From: Paralvinella palmiformis
Lineage: Eukaryota; Annelida; Polychaeta; Terebellida; Alvinellidae
Direction: 5' to 3'
Assembly (NCBI GenBank): GCA_025642065.1
Contig: JAODUP010000040.1
Location: 1,092,501 to 1,156,500, forward strand
DNA length: 64,000 bases
A model generated the notes under the pieces. It was not told where the DNA came from. It ran no database searches and saw only the letters and a program-made list of their open reading frames with translations. The translations under genes and the position numbers were made by a program. Numbering within the stretch: the first letter of the stretch is position 1; every line of letters begins with the position of its first letter. Positions 35,706-50,213 of this stretch are shown one piece after another.

Positions 35706-36644
35706 TACACAGGACGATGTATGACCTGATTTATGTATTACAGTCACTTTGCTCTTGTTCAGAAAACTTCAAATGATGATCTTCTGGATCTCGACAGTTC
35801 TCAAACATGCAAGAATAATTTTTCCAGCTCTGTGTCCCTTCTTGTTCTAGTGTACAATAAAAGTTGTATATCGATGGTATATTCAATTGTCCCTTCTGTT
35901 TTGTTATGTCTTTTTTGCCATCTAATAGGTTTCCAGAAAATATTTTGAATGTTACAGAATATGATATCAGCAATACAATATGGAAATGCATTCCTACTCG
36001 TGTGTTCTAAATTACTGAATGCATTTATCCCAATCTCCGCTGCTGTAAGTCATCCAGTTCTTCACATTACATCATCTTCCTGTATCCTAGGACTCCTTCC
36101 CTACCTGATAAGCTAAGTATACATCATAGGCCAAATTTAACCAAACTGAAAGCAAAATTTTCTACTGAATTTCTTTACTGATTTTATTGTATGTGTGTGT
36201 TGTCCTTACTAACAGTCCCAACATCCAAGCTAAAGTATCCCTATGTGGCATGTACCTTTTCATAGAAGATATGTTTATTCTCTGCACCATGATATCAACC
36301 AATAGATGACACTGTATTTTATCTGCAAAGTTGTGAACAGACTGGAATGCAGTATTAACAGGTAAATTCAAAATTATGGAGACAAAATCAAATAATTTTG
36401 AAATGATCAGATGAATGTTGTTTAACGACACATCGGCACAATTTAGGCCATTCAGTGTCCTTTTGAAATGATCAGTTCTCATTACTTATCACTCGTATGT
36501 CATTTCATACACAGTAATTGTAAATGCTATAATATGTCATGGCATATCTTGTTGTATGCTTAATATATTTCATGAAATAATTCAGTATAATGTAGTGTGT
36601 GTCCTAAACATGTATAGCATTACATACATTCCAGCCAATATTGT

Positions 36645-36705
36645 CACTCAAAATATAGGAAATATAGGATTTTTTATGTCAAATATAGGCTAAATATAGG
36701 TCTTT
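36645..36705 (+). repeat. AAATATAGG repeat, left flank of the MULE remnant
   Basis: Repeated AAATATAGG units with TATAGGATTTTTTATGTCAA. A similar stretch is at 38,325-38,395, on the other side of the transposase fragment. Confidence 0.45.
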
Positions 36706-37114
36706 CATATGTAACAAAATTTACTCACATTGGGCATAGTGAACATACACAATTATTCCGCTTACCTATAAGCTACAGATTGTTCTCTCACCCTTCCCAA
36801 ATACCTCAAATTTGACATTATACACGTGACAGACAACATCATATACGTGAACAACATTTTGAGATACCCAAAGGTAAATGGTAACGTCGGACTTCAGCAA
36901 TTTCGGAGTGGTAACTTCGGCCCCCTAGATTATAGTGATCTCAGACTGGTAATTTACCTAACATGTTGATATATATACTGGGGATATATGGATAGTGATG
37001 AGTAACGACAATATACGCTATTAAATTAAATAAGTTTAATTGTGTGGTGTTCTGATTTATGTATTGTGTATATGATAATGTAGTATGAAGTCTGCACGTG
37101 GTATAAAATGCATA

Positions 37115-37154
<40 letters not shown>

Positions 37155-37289
37155 CACATATGAATGAATTTTCAAGATATGTCACAACAAATCATATGAT
37201 AAATCTGTATTAAAATCATATTAATAACTTGTCCATTATTTTTTTCCTGTTTCCTTTTTTTCCCACTTCCATTTTTCCGCTTACCTTAT

Positions 37290-37905
37290 CAGCAACGTGT
37301 AGCCCCCATCAGCCTGGAGTGTATATGGACTCAGTATCGGTACAAACAACGATGTCCAAGAGTGGCACAACAGATTAAACAAGCCTCGGCGTCATCAGAT
37401 GCAATTTTACATACTGATCAATTCCACTTCAAATTTATCAATTCCCAATTTTTCAATTCCAATTCCATTTTTACTGACTCTTTTTACCTACTACTTTTTA
37501 CCATGACTAGGTAATCCGAGTACCTACCCCGACTACATACTTGGAATGCCTACTCCGAGTAGTTTATATTCCAAGTAGGATTGTCATGGAAGAAATATTT
37601 CTGAATTAAAAAATTAAATAGTAAATTAATTTGTCGATTAAATTTTGTTGTAGGAAACTCCAATTCTAAATTTATTAATACCAATTCCATTGTTTTAAAT
37701 AATCAATGCCAATTCCGGAATTGAATTGACCCCATGTCTGCTGATCACACTCATCCATGATGAGGCAAGGGGTAGTAGTAAGGCTGGTATACATCTCCAA
37801 GTCCGACTCATCAGCGAATTAAAACTCAAGCGCCACCAAGAAATGAAATATCGTGAACTTCAGAATAAAATATTCAACTATTGAGGAGAATATAAAAATG
37901 GCACA
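37290..37905 (+). pseudogene. MULE-like transposase C-terminal fragment, split by an insertion
   Basis: Before the insertion the frame reads GTNNDVQEWHNRLN and QMQFYILI. After it come HDEARG and, in shifted frames, LISELKLKRHQEMKYRELQ and NKIFNY. This is the TNNDVE.WH..LN ... LL..E ... L..KY..LQ..I pattern found at the end of Mutator-like (MULE) transposase proteins. The catalytic core is not present and stops or frameshifts occur, so the copy is dead. Confidence 0.6.
37421..37740. mobile_element. AATTCC MITE-like insertion with 7-bp target-site duplication
   Basis: CTGATCA occurs at 37,414-37,420 and again at 37,741-37,747. Removing the 320 bases between them restores the transposase reading across the gap (ILI then TLIHDEA). 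The right end, reversed, reads CAGACATGGGGTCAATTC, the same terminus as the copies at 7,691 and 13,351. The inner part has the same CCGAGTAGTTTATATTCC block. Confidence 0.75.
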
Positions 37906-38324
37906 CTGAGTGTGTTGCAACTTCTGTGTGAATGTTCCGGACTATATGGACCTGTGCAATAATAATATACCATTGTAGTGTATATTGTCGTATTTACAAT
38001 CCATATATGAACTGCATTGTTAGTGTTGCCAATAAATAAACAAAATTGGCGTTGTATAATTGTCTATGGATACCAGTAATAGAATGCACAAGTCCAAATA
38101 AAAATATATAGGAGCTACCAGTCCAAAATTACTATATAGAGCTCTCCAGATATATACCTAAGCATCTATAAAAAACAACCGCATTGTCATAACAAAATAA
38201 TATCTAAACAATACCATCTGTGATGCTCTGTTGAGAGACCCGGTTTAACTCAGCATTCACAACCATTTATTCATAGGCCCTGATAGGAGGCCGATGTTAC
38301 AGAAGTTACCCTAATTTTACCCAA

Positions 38325-38395
38325 ATATAGGACATATAGGCTTTTTACTTCAAATATAGGCAAGTCCTATAAAAATATAGGAAATATAGGAGGTC
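38325..38395 (+). repeat. AAATATAGG repeat, right flank of the MULE remnant
   Basis: Direct counterpart of 36,645-36,705. Confidence 0.45.
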
Positions 38396-38905
38396 TGGGA
38401 TGTATCGCATTATTATATAATCTATCTATATATAGAATCAGTTATATTCCTACAATACCTTTTTATCAAATACAGATTATCATTATTATTATAAATGTTT
38501 CCCTGTGTACATATGCTGATGTGTTGTAATGATCTGATCATGATAAATGATACCGATTGATTGATTGATTGAAGCAAAACCTCACCTTTCTAATACTTAA
38601 TGTCACATATATAGCTTTCATATGAATGACACAAAGACAAAATGCTATTTCAAAATAGCAACACTCTCAAAAAAGGGGAATTGGTTTTATAAAGACTCGG
38701 TGATTTAAATATCTAGCATTAAAATTTTATACACTGATCAAATTAAATAAACAGCTTGGCAAATACGGTTTATAGCAGAGTTGATTAATTTGGAACTATT
38801 CAGTAAACTAAGAGTTCCCATCTTGTTACATAGTTCAGAAGTGTGGAGATATTACTGGTAATTGAGCAAGGAAATGAAATTGTTGTAATATATAATGGTT
38901 CTATC

Positions 38906-38910
<5 letters not shown>

Positions 38911-38956
<46 letters not shown>

Positions 38957-39315
38957 CACTGGGTGGCCTCAACTTGTCTTCACTGCCAACTTGGAAATTT
39001 TCAGAAATAATTTTGTGTTAACAATCAATTTTTAAGAAACCATATGCATAATTGTAAATCACCATGCTTAAATATTGTAAATTGTTTGCTTTTTGGGCCT
39101 GCAGCTATGCATGCAAATAAATCTAAGCTATACTATTTATCAAATTTGTATAAAGTTTCCATTATGAAATATTTTTCATGACAATAAGACAAATTTATAA
39201 TTGTTATTGAGTGATTTAATTTGCTACATGTCAGTACCATGAACACAGATTCTATAGTTTCATAACACCATAATTTTAGTGTGGTGAATACTTGACAGCT
39301 AGTAAAAGTATTTTC

Positions 39316-39348
<33 letters not shown>

Positions 39349-40093
39349 GTCAATATAAACATAAAATACTTGAAAGACACAAATACACAATTGTTAGGTA
39401 CACAGTAACATAATAATGTAAACATTAGCTTCTCAATGAGACATTCTTTAAAGACTGACATGCAATTAAAATAGGTCATCTTATGTAAGAATTGTCTAAC
39501 TTAAATAGAATTTAATTAAATGTTTTCAAACAAAACAATATCACACAGCAAACAATGTTAAAATAGCATATTATTATGATCAGTGGTTAAGTACAGCAAA
39601 GAAGTTACCTCTAATATAGTATATAACCTTTGCTAAACATAGTATATTTTATTACCAAGCACTGATTTAGTTATAAACATTTCAGGAATGTAACTTCAAT
39701 TCCAGATCTTTATTTTGTTATCTTGGTGAGCTCCACCCAAACTAGAACCTACATTCTGTGAGAAATAATTAAAGGAAATAAATTATTCATTTAACAATAA
39801 GAATGACATTAATCAACCTTAGCTTACACCAAAGTGGTCACTTTAGAAAAATAAATGATTTTGATCATTATACTCCAAATCCAACATTATTACTTTTAAA
39901 ATTCATTATTATTATTATTAATACTATACATGTTTATCCAGTATCACCGTATTTAGGTTTATTTAACATCTTAGTATGCCATTTCATAAACAAAAACTGG
40001 CAGAATCTTAAAAATACAAAAGTCAGATAATCAATGATTATATTAAAAACATTCCCCTGATAAAAAATGTATTAATGGAAAAACACACACACT

Positions 40094-40127
<34 letters not shown>

Positions 40128-40401
40128 GTATGTGGTGACAGAATATTGATCATGGCGTCACCATGCTATGGCACAAATCATTGTAGCAGGTTGTTAGTCA
40201 TTATATTACTATATGTTGTGCAATTTTGTTTTGCTACTTAACAGTGGCAACACTGGCTTAGCTGATTCCATTATTTTGTGTATGTTGATATTAATGTTTT
40301 ACTTTTTAATCCAAATTCACAGCATATTTACTTTTATTACACACACATAATACATACATATGTATATACATCTATATACCATTGTGATAATAATTTGTCA
40401 T

Positions 40402-40478
<77 letters not shown>

Positions 40479-40791
40479 GAGAGAGAGAGAGAGAGCATTA
40501 TTTATTCAATAATATTACAGGCTGCTAATAATAGGCAAATCTATATAAATAAAAATGAATGTATGTGTTTGATTGTGATGGTTATATATTAAGCTTTTAT
40601 TTTTTATTCCAATAAATTGTTTACTCACTAAAATTATTTATTATTTTTATTATTCTAAACCCTGAGTTAGTAACCGTCTGCAGAAGTAAGCTTTATAAAC
40701 ATCGTGGAATGCAGCTTTTAGGCTGGTAAACCATAAAAGTGTAATATACAATCACCAGTCAAAACTGAGTACTCAAGTATAACTAAGTCAA

Positions 40792-40824
<33 letters not shown>

Positions 40825-40847
40825 GTGTGTGTGTGTGTCTGTGTGTC

Positions 40848-40891
<44 letters not shown>
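38911..40891. repeat. Region rich in TA/GT microsatellites
   Basis: (TA)n at 38,911-38,953, 40,097-40,126, 40,404-40,472 and 40,853-40,891; (GT)n at 39,319-39,347; (GA)n near 40,478; (TTAG)n at about 40,792-40,824. No exon was seen between them. Confidence 0.85.
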
Positions 40892-40895
<4 letters not shown>

Positions 40896-42211
40896 AGATT
40901 TTTACTAAAAAGTAGAAGTACCACCATTTTATAATAATCATATTTTAACTCAATAAATATGCTATATAAATATCACATATTATTATTTATTATTATGATA
41001 TAGTGATATAGAAGAAATATGCCCCTTACACCAGTGCCAGCCATATTATTATTTATACACGCAAAACCTAAAGCTGTTGGTGTAGTAGTTTCTTAAATTA
41101 AAAAAAGTCACAGGAAAAAGGTTACAGGAAGCCAATTTTGTTAAAGAAAAAGGCTCACATTATTAGTCACATATTTTCCCGACACTAGATATGACTGCTA
41201 CTTTTGTCTGTGTCTTTTGTAACCCTTTATTAAGATTTTTATACACACCTGTTGTTGATATGGCACTCCAAATTATTCCGTCCTTCCTAGAGCTAACAAG
41301 AGTAGAACAACCTTTTCAGAACAAAGCATGCTTCCTGACTAATATGACGGTGATATGTCAGTAATGTACAGCCCTCCCCCCCCCCCATTATTTTTTCCTA
41401 CTTTGTGGTCTTCATCTGGGCTGTTTTTGACAGTCTAGATTTTCACTATATCAGTAACTTCTGCATCATTTTATATTTAACAGAACAGATGGAATGTTGC
41501 ACTATAAAATATTGATCATGTTATCACCAAATTGTTTAATCAAGGAAAGAAAATCATTGTAGCAGGTAGTAGTACGTCATTATATTTCTATTTGTGGGGC
41601 AATTTTGTTTCGCTACTGAACAATGATAGCACTTGCTCTGACTGATTCCATTATTTTATATATGTTAATATTAATATATTTTACCTTTTAATCCAAATTT
41701 ATAAATATATTTGTTTATCTATCTTTGGTGATGGGTTGATAAAATGGTGAATAATTGAGAAGACTTAACCTGTGAGTTAGGGTGTGGTTGGTGTATGTAC
41801 GTATGAGGCTAAAGTTGGTTTATCCAGTCAGTTAATTTGCAACGTTTTCTCTTAGTCTAGAAACAATTCTGATTAACTACAGTAGACAATAATGAACACT
41901 TAGTGAAGGAACGATTCTAGTAATAAACAGCTCTTAGTCAAAATATATTCAGTACTATTGCTTACAATACTCGGCAATGATCAACTAAGCTCTTGCTTTG
42001 TTTAATCTCAGTTCAGCACTTATTTAATCAAGGACCAAAGTAATATTATCAATCCAAAACATTTTATTTATAAATGAAACATCACTCAGATAGTGTCAAT
42101 ATTGATATCTGATCCTGTGAGTTGAAAAAACTGAACCATGGAAACATTCAGTAGGTGAAACAAATTTAAACATTCAACATTAACATGTTCAGTGTCGCAA
42201 TGATGACTTAT

Positions 42212-42383
42212 GTTTTATGACCACTTTTGTGCACATGATAGGCTAAATAGGCTGAGCTACCTCCAAAGGTAATGAAGTGAAGTCAAAGATGAAACACCCT
42301 TCAGATATGCCTATGCTGGGATTCAAACTCAGGTAATGGTGATCTGTCATCCAACACGCTACCAGTTAGACCACAGAGGCACC
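42212..42383 (-). repeat. tRNA-derived SINE (family 3), copy 1
   Basis: On the minus strand it starts TGCCTCTGTGGTCTAACTGG and has an A-box-like TGGTCTAACTGGTAGCG and a B-box-like GAGTTTGAATCCC. The body contains CATTACCTTTGGAGGTAGC and GTGCACAAAAGTGG. Two more copies lie at 61,812-61,983 and 62,651-62,826. Confidence 0.75.
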
Positions 42384-42802
42384 GCATCAGTGTCACCAGC
42401 ATATCTAATTATTAGTTTTGTGATATATTTTGGGAAACACTCTAATTAAATTAATATTTAATAATTAGTTACTTCAAAGTTAAATAATTTCAAATAACCG
42501 TAAAATGTGATTATTACACAATATTCATTTTACTTCAGATAACAAAAATACAAACTGAGCAGTGAGCACCAATAAAAATATATAACTTTTATTCTACTTT
42601 TATTTTCATTCCTGTTACCATGACCTAAAAATATCTAAATAAATCAAGTTGTTTCGATTAAAATTTTGATTTACAACTTCCATTCCCTTCAATATCGTTT
42701 TTGTTTAATTTTACCAAGAAACACACAAACAATAAACACTAATCTACTGAGATATTCTAGTGTCAAACATTAAATATAAAAGAATTATAGTTATTTACAT
42801 AC

Positions 42803-42914
42803 CAGGTCTACTCTTGTAACCATAACCAATGGTTCTACTTGGTTCAGAAGATACAGAATCGCGTGAATTAAAGGAGGAAAGACTTCTTTTTAGGTGCAGC
42901 TTTTTCCAGTTATC
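42803..42914 (-). CDS. Myosin exon 26 (alternative 3' exon)
   Basis: Acceptor tctcatacag and donor CCTG|gtatgt enclose a phase-0 frame reading [20 protein letters not shown] and [17 protein letters not shown]. Only phase 0 is open. It is serine- and basic-rich, like a disordered tail. Whether it follows exon 25 by alternative splicing or belongs to another transcript is open. Any later exon was not found. Confidence 0.5.
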
Positions 42915-44221
42915 CTGTATGAGACCAAAACATGATAAAATAAGCAGGCTGTTTAATTTCTTCAGATCCAAATGAGAGCACACACATTATGATACTGACA
43001 CTAAATGAGACATTGCTTGAATGGAAATAATATATATTTTATATAATCAATTTATTAATTAATATAATAAAAATGTATATGAAGAATCTATTACAAAGAC
43101 CACTAATCAGACAAATGTTGTCAAAAGGATTCTATTTACAATAAAAAATATCTCAATGGTAAAGGTCACAGGAAAAGGGCTTCCCAAAATTACCAGTAGT
43201 CAAAATGCTAGTGCTATATATTAAAATAATTTCAATCACAGATATATTTAATCTTTTACTAGAAATAAAGTCATAGTGGTGTTAAAACTTGTTTTGCTTA
43301 CATCTCACATCGCTGAAACTTTAATTGAGAAACTTTGGAATGTGACATCATCTTTGTCAAACAAAGACCCCAAACACTCCAAGTGGCCTTGTTTAGCCTG
43401 TGTTACTTGTTCCATATTGTCTTTATTAAACATATAAAATGATTATATCTGACGTGTAAGTGCCGTCAAATCCCAGCCTGAAACCAACCCTCCCCCCCCC
43501 CCGGAAAATTAAAAAACAAATGGCTAAAAAGACACACCAAGGGCGGCATATCCCTGTATAGACTAATATAGGGCACATATGGGAGAGCCCCATGCATCCA
43601 CCATTCTCCCATGTACAGACAAATACCACTTTATTTTAAATGAAGTAATGCGATAGGAGGAGGGAAATACTCACATTCAGCGCCAGTGTATTGACTTATC
43701 AATTAAAGTTATACTAACACAAACAAATACCCAGTACACACCACTCCAACTCTTGTTGTGGACTAGGGGTGGGTGACGGTGGCACAGGTGGCTATTCTGG
43801 ATCCATGTGTGTACTTGCTGTAGCTAATTCCTCACAATTAATACTGCCTGTGACCTTTTTCGCAAGTGGTTCAAAGCTGTAGGGCTTGATACCCCTGAGA
43901 ACGTCAAAACTTTCATTGGAATCTGACATTTTGTCTGTCAACTGGTCAAGACACTTGTAAACAAGCTGTGGCACTATGTGATGTTTGGCAAAGATGATGT
44001 CATACAATAACCCCTAGTGAGTGTAGTATACACTTAGCAATGGCTCATGAAAGTTCAGAAATTAAGTATTTTGGGATCATTTTAATGGAAATATGATATC
44101 TGATGGTTAGAATTTTTTTAGTGTGGTAGTGCATACCTGAAGTCTTATTCGCCTTTGTGGAGTTATTGGTGTCCTTCCATTATGGAGTAATTCTTGAAGA
44201 ACTAAAAGTATACATGCATTT

Positions 44222-44258
<37 letters not shown>

Positions 44259-44452
44259 CTTGAAAACAGACAAAAGATCAGTTACAAAAGTGATAGATGC
44301 ATAAATGGGTGAGTGCAAAAATGTATGAATGAATAAATTTGCTCTATCTGTGTGTGTGTGTATGTGTCTCTCTCTGTGTGTGCACATTTGTGTGTATGTG
44401 TCTCTCTTTCTCTATATGTGTGTGTGTGTGTGTGTCACTCTCTCTCTCTCTC

Positions 44453-44486
<34 letters not shown>

Positions 44487-46790
44487 CATGTATGCATGTC
44501 TGTGCATTCAGCAGAACATACTCGTTTCATTCCCTATCATATCAAGCGCTGCAAAGTTCAATAAGAACATCCAAGATGGTGTTTCCATGTCATCCACACA
44601 GTTCTTCACAAATGAAAATCGAATTACTGATAACATCTGTAGACGTTTTACATCAATTTCTGGCTGATGCAGCTCATGTAGAATGTGTTCCTTGTATCTG
44701 GTAACATCAAATATCTATCAAAAATTAAATTACATTGTTATTGTCTATTGCAACATATAATAAACAGAACATTCCCTATACTGACTCTCATACATCTAAT
44801 TTCATTAATTTACATATTTTATCGACTAGCAATATTAACCTTGACAAACCACTTAGGAACTTGGCCAAAGTTCTCTTTCAGTTCTTGTCCTATACATGAC
44901 ATACCAGGATTGATGTAATCCTTTGCTATGATAGCATTTTCAGACAGATTCCTGATCATTACATTTCCTTCATCATCACGCATCAATTCAATGCCCTGTT
45001 GAAACAAATCATTTACAAACATAAGCTAGTTTTAACATGATTTAGTATGGAAACAGTATTAAATAAAATACTTGAATATAAATGAATTATAACTCACTCA
45101 CTCACACACAGAGAGAGGGGGGAGAGGGGAGAGAGAGGGGGGAGAAAGAGAGGCTGTACTACACTGTATTACTAATACACAAAGATACTGCATACATGAT
45201 AGTTGTATTATATTTCAGGTTTAGCTTATTTGACAATAATTACTGTAGAATTTGAAGTATTTTATGTAGAAGGAACCAGCAAATATGAAATAAAACTGTT
45301 GTTTTATATTATCTTTAACAAGTTCATGTTACCTGTGAATTAATCCAGTTCTGAACTCTATAAGAATACATTTTCCATATACAAACAAAACTAGTTGGCA
45401 TTTACCGATAATTGCATGTGTTCATTTCATTTATTACTTTAATGATCAACATACCGGACCAATCTGGTTCCTGGTAGCCACACATTCCTCTTCACAGCCA
45501 TCATTGCTGAATGCTTTATAGTTTAATCCAATCCTGAAAAGATTTGAATTTCTTTACTGGACTAGATTAAAATAATATAACTTTATAAGAATAATATTAC
45601 ACATTTATTGGTGTGTAATGCATGCATGTGTGTGGGGTGTGGGTGCATGTGTGTTCTCATGTATTGCCTATTTAAATTGTAGTCAGAGGGATGTTGGCAT
45701 GAATCACAGGTCATTATCTGAATTGTTTAGCTTTCTTGATTATCACGTCATCATTGTCTGATATAAGGATTATTAGTCTAGCAGTTAAGCAAGTCAAAGG
45801 ATCGATTTACTCTAACTGTCAAGGATCATGAATTTCATACTACAAATGTGTCAAAACCTTTTCTTGTGTTAATTTATGAGGGCATAACATCACGGGTGGT
45901 TGATCACATTAAATATAGTGCTGGTGTCTCACTGAATTAATAAAAATGAGATGTAAAAGACCCTCTGAGGATCTAAATCACACTGGCAGGGACTACCCCC
46001 AAGGAATTTCATCTCCATCTTTCTATTTTTCTCCCCTGTGAGTGGTAGGGAAGGAAATACTATCAGCCTCTAACAAAAAGGATCAAACTGGAAATAACCA
46101 TTCACACTTCCATGCATCATCCCTTTTTTATGATCATAGATCATGAAAAAAAATCCAATCCAAATCCAATTAATAATAAAAATTATGCAACAAGTAATCC
46201 ACAGTTATTTTGACAACACTGATGTCCAGATTATTGTCAACTCAGGTTTTGATATCAATTAACCAGAATTATGGGTAATCTCTATTCTATACTCGTGAAT
46301 CTGACATTCCTGGTTACCATTAATTCTGCACTTCTTGCAATCTGGTGCTAGAGACACATCTGCTGATTTGAATTTACGTTTGTCAGGTGTTGTTTACCTC
46401 ACACACCATGTCTATTACACTAGAATGGTGTATAAACATACAAAGTAAAAAATGTGGGTCTTTATATAAGTTAGTTAGATTATTAAAAAAATGCTTGAAA
46501 ACTGAAAAAGGCTGTGAGACATCTGCTTTCAGACTAATTAATTCCAAACCAACCCAAAGTTACAATCAAACATAAATAATGTGTGACCAACAAGAGAACA
46601 TTGGAAATAATCCACAAAACTATCATTTAGGAAATAATTATTTTGAAAATTAGTTGTGTGGAATTAAACAGAATAAATAGGTCAGTGAAAGGGATAATAA
46701 TTGTTTCTTTATCAAGTGTGCATGACTTCAAATTAATTCAGGGGCACTACAGTACACCAGCAATATTGTGCACCTTGATGAAAGTGACTG

Positions 46791-46832
<42 letters not shown>

Positions 46833-49800
46833 AACAGACAATTCATAAATGTATATTTGTGTACTTTCAACATCTTTAGTGTCTAACAAAAAAAAAGACA
46901 TACATCCTGCCACATTGCTTCCATTATAAAGACCTACAACACTAAATTATCCCTTTACACTCATTCCAGTAAAGAGTTCTATGTTCACTGAATACTCACA
47001 CTCTTCCATTATATTGTGCACTGGAATTGTTGATGATCACATTCCAGTCTCTGAGGTAGACCTTTCCTATCAAATCACCTTTTTCCATATAAAACATCTT
47101 GGCCCAGATTTGTTGGCTTATGTCTGGAAAGCGTTCTATGGAATCTACTAGCTCTTCCTGTGTGTGATATACATAAAGATATCATATGCTAGAGACAAAC
47201 ACATGTTAGTATTTACTAATGTATGGATATGCATATGTTAATATATTTTTGTTATATGTGCATGCAAGGTTAAGAATAATCAAAACACATCACCAAGTTA
47301 CTGGTTCCTTAACAATAAACAAACCACACACACACACACATATTTAAGTAAATGGAACATACCCATATAAACATGGCAGCTGCAGTAACGACTGGTGGTG
47401 GCTTTCTGTGGAAGTGTGTAAATAAACAAGGATAAAATATTTCACAAACTTAATATAATTATTGAATATCTTACTATGTTGTAACTTACTTTGTTGTGAC
47501 TTATAAATCTCAAACATGAAATCTCAAATTTGATTGATCTAATCCCAATTGGGAATTTGAATGTTCAGTATTATTTACTGCCAAAAGTAACGTTGAACAT
47601 GTGGCTATTCAGAAATTAAAACCTTTTAAGAGAAGTTGCACTTCCAATTTTCTCTGGCAACTTGTTCCACAAAGTGGAGGATGCTACATTAAACAGAATC
47701 ACCAAAGTTAGAAGGTAATTTAATTATAATTCATTATTAGTCCACAGGATTAGTAACTTGGAAAATATCCTAGTCCTGTTTTGTATAACATTATAAATAC
47801 ACTTAAATGTCCATTTGAGGAAAAGTAACTACAAATTATTGGTAGCTGATTCCAAAAGAGCATCTGGTTTCAGCTGCTGAAGCACAGAGGAACCTAATTT
47901 TGTGTCAATTTCTGTTTCGATTGTTCATTTACAAATGCCATGAAACAAGCAAGTTGTTCAGATTTGAGTTCAAAAGGAAGTTTCATAGGCTAACGAGTGG
48001 CTTCAACTTTCTAATTCAAATCGTTCATACTAGACTGTCATGTATTTCACTGTGGCACATAAAGAAATATGACCACCTGGACTCCAGTAGGCTTCAGTGT
48101 GTAAGAAGCTGAATGGCTGCGCATGCTCCGGTTCATGTGAGTGATGGTTTAATGAGAAACAGGAGTGAGCCAGAAACCAACCAAGCAAGTATGATGAATT
48201 TATTGAAAATAAAACCTGGGCTGGGGGATACTATAGGTGGAATTTAGTGTGATGGTGATGACGACACAGTGTCCTGTTCCCACTGTCACACATTTTCCTT
48301 CAGCATGCACAACCTGTTGGCTGTTCAAAAACATTTTGACACAGATTGATAACTGAAACAGAATGGCCATATCTGGGCCATAACATGTAACTGCAGATGC
48401 GACTTTATTCTCGCCTGCTGGAAGACTCAAACTGAAAATTTACTAATCCTGTCAATTATTTCCTTGTCTTGGATGAAGGAGCTAGCATTAATTTCAAACC
48501 CAGCAATCACCATATGACTTGAGCCAAAACACAGATAGTTGACTGGGATGACTTTCTAATAAACAAGAATTCATATAGATATTCAGTAAAAACTGATACC
48601 AACAGAGTTGTTAGTAAGATCATTAATTGGTGTATTTAATTTTGAAGAATTGGGGTGATATGATCAAATTTTTGAGTATTTATCATTACGCAAATTGCAC
48701 CAGTTTTTAATATACTGAAGGTATTTGATGTTATAATGAGATAAGCTATTAAACATGGAATTACAATCAAAGCAAAATGTAACAATGGCATGTACCACTG
48801 CAAGCTGTGATTTTTGTGTCAAAAATGGCTTTAGACATTGGATGATCTTAAGGTGATATAGTAAGCACTGATTTATTTATGGGGCAGGTGTATTACTAAC
48901 ACAGAATGGTTTACGTATGAAAGGTTGTATTTCAGACTGTTCTGTCTTATGCCACGAACAGTCTGAGTGTATATTAATGTTAATTTCAAGCTCTCAATCA
49001 AACAGTCACATCTGTGTAAACCAGCAATGGTAAACATATTTGAAACAATACACCTTTGGTGCAATATCTCAGAGTTCAATCTATTTGGTAATGTACATTA
49101 CACCTTTGTATATTATCATAATACTGTTCAGTTGGAAGATAAATATCTACTTGTTTCCTTATTTATACAAGATTTCGGATTTCAAAATATTTACATCTTA
49201 AGCTTGTTGAAAAACAGTGCAATAATTATTCAGTATAACTAGCCTTATATTCTTTTACAGAAACATTCTTTTGATAGTATGCTTGGCCAAAATAACTTAA
49301 ATAATATGTCATATTTTAGAATCTGGACATAATGTCTTAAAGAATTATTAAGCAGTTAACAAATAGATCATAAAGGTATTTCTGCTTTCTTTTTGATGTA
49401 CTTTATTCTAATCCTGTTATGTTAAGATTTGTTTTACATATATGAATAACTATGTAAATTAAATCACATATACATATATGTATTTTAATAAAATAAATAT
49501 TTACATGATTTGCTAACATGAATGTGTATGTGTGTGTGTGTAATTATATACTGTGAATATATATATATATATATATATATATTTGTATATGTGTTCTGAC
49601 TCCAACACTTCATTTCGCCAACAGAAGGTGATACTTAATTTAATGTAAAATGACCTCGATAATCCAACAACACGAAAATGTTGCCAAATATTTCCACTGG
49701 TTCAGTGATGCAAGACACACCAACATGATCTCAATAATGGTTCATTAACCTGCCCACCCGTGATAATTGCTATATCATAACCAATTGCAATCATCCTCGA

Positions 49801-50162
49801 CCATACACACTGACACATGATCCTTCCATTGCCTGTAGCTATCTAATAGCCAATCATAATCATTCATGGCTAATTAAAAACACAAATATGTGATCTTTCC
49901 AATGAGCAGATCATGAGTTAATCTGATGGACTAAGTGACAAGAGTATTTCTTTACAGTGTCTGTAATTAACAAACATCAAAATTATCAATGACTTCAATA
50001 TCATTCCGTATCTTGGGCATGGTTATTGAATACTGGTTTAAATACGGAAGTAATTTAAAATGATTTAAAATGTGTGACACAGACTACCGGTATATCACGA
50101 ACTCAATATTCAGGCATTCTCGTTTTGCGTGAAAAACCTTGTTGGATTAATGGATTCTGACT

Positions 50163-50213
<51 letters not shown>

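Noticed and set aside
35731..35991. 86-residue minus-strand ORF
   Set aside because: It overlaps an ORF on the other strand in AT-rich DNA with no recognisable protein.
36162..36482. 106-residue minus-strand ORF
   Set aside because: The frame is open, but no motif, splice border or neighbour supports it and I recognise no family.
43426..43629. ORF between exons 25 and 26 as a further myosin exon
   Set aside because: Cysteine- and glycine-rich reading without splice borders of the right phase.
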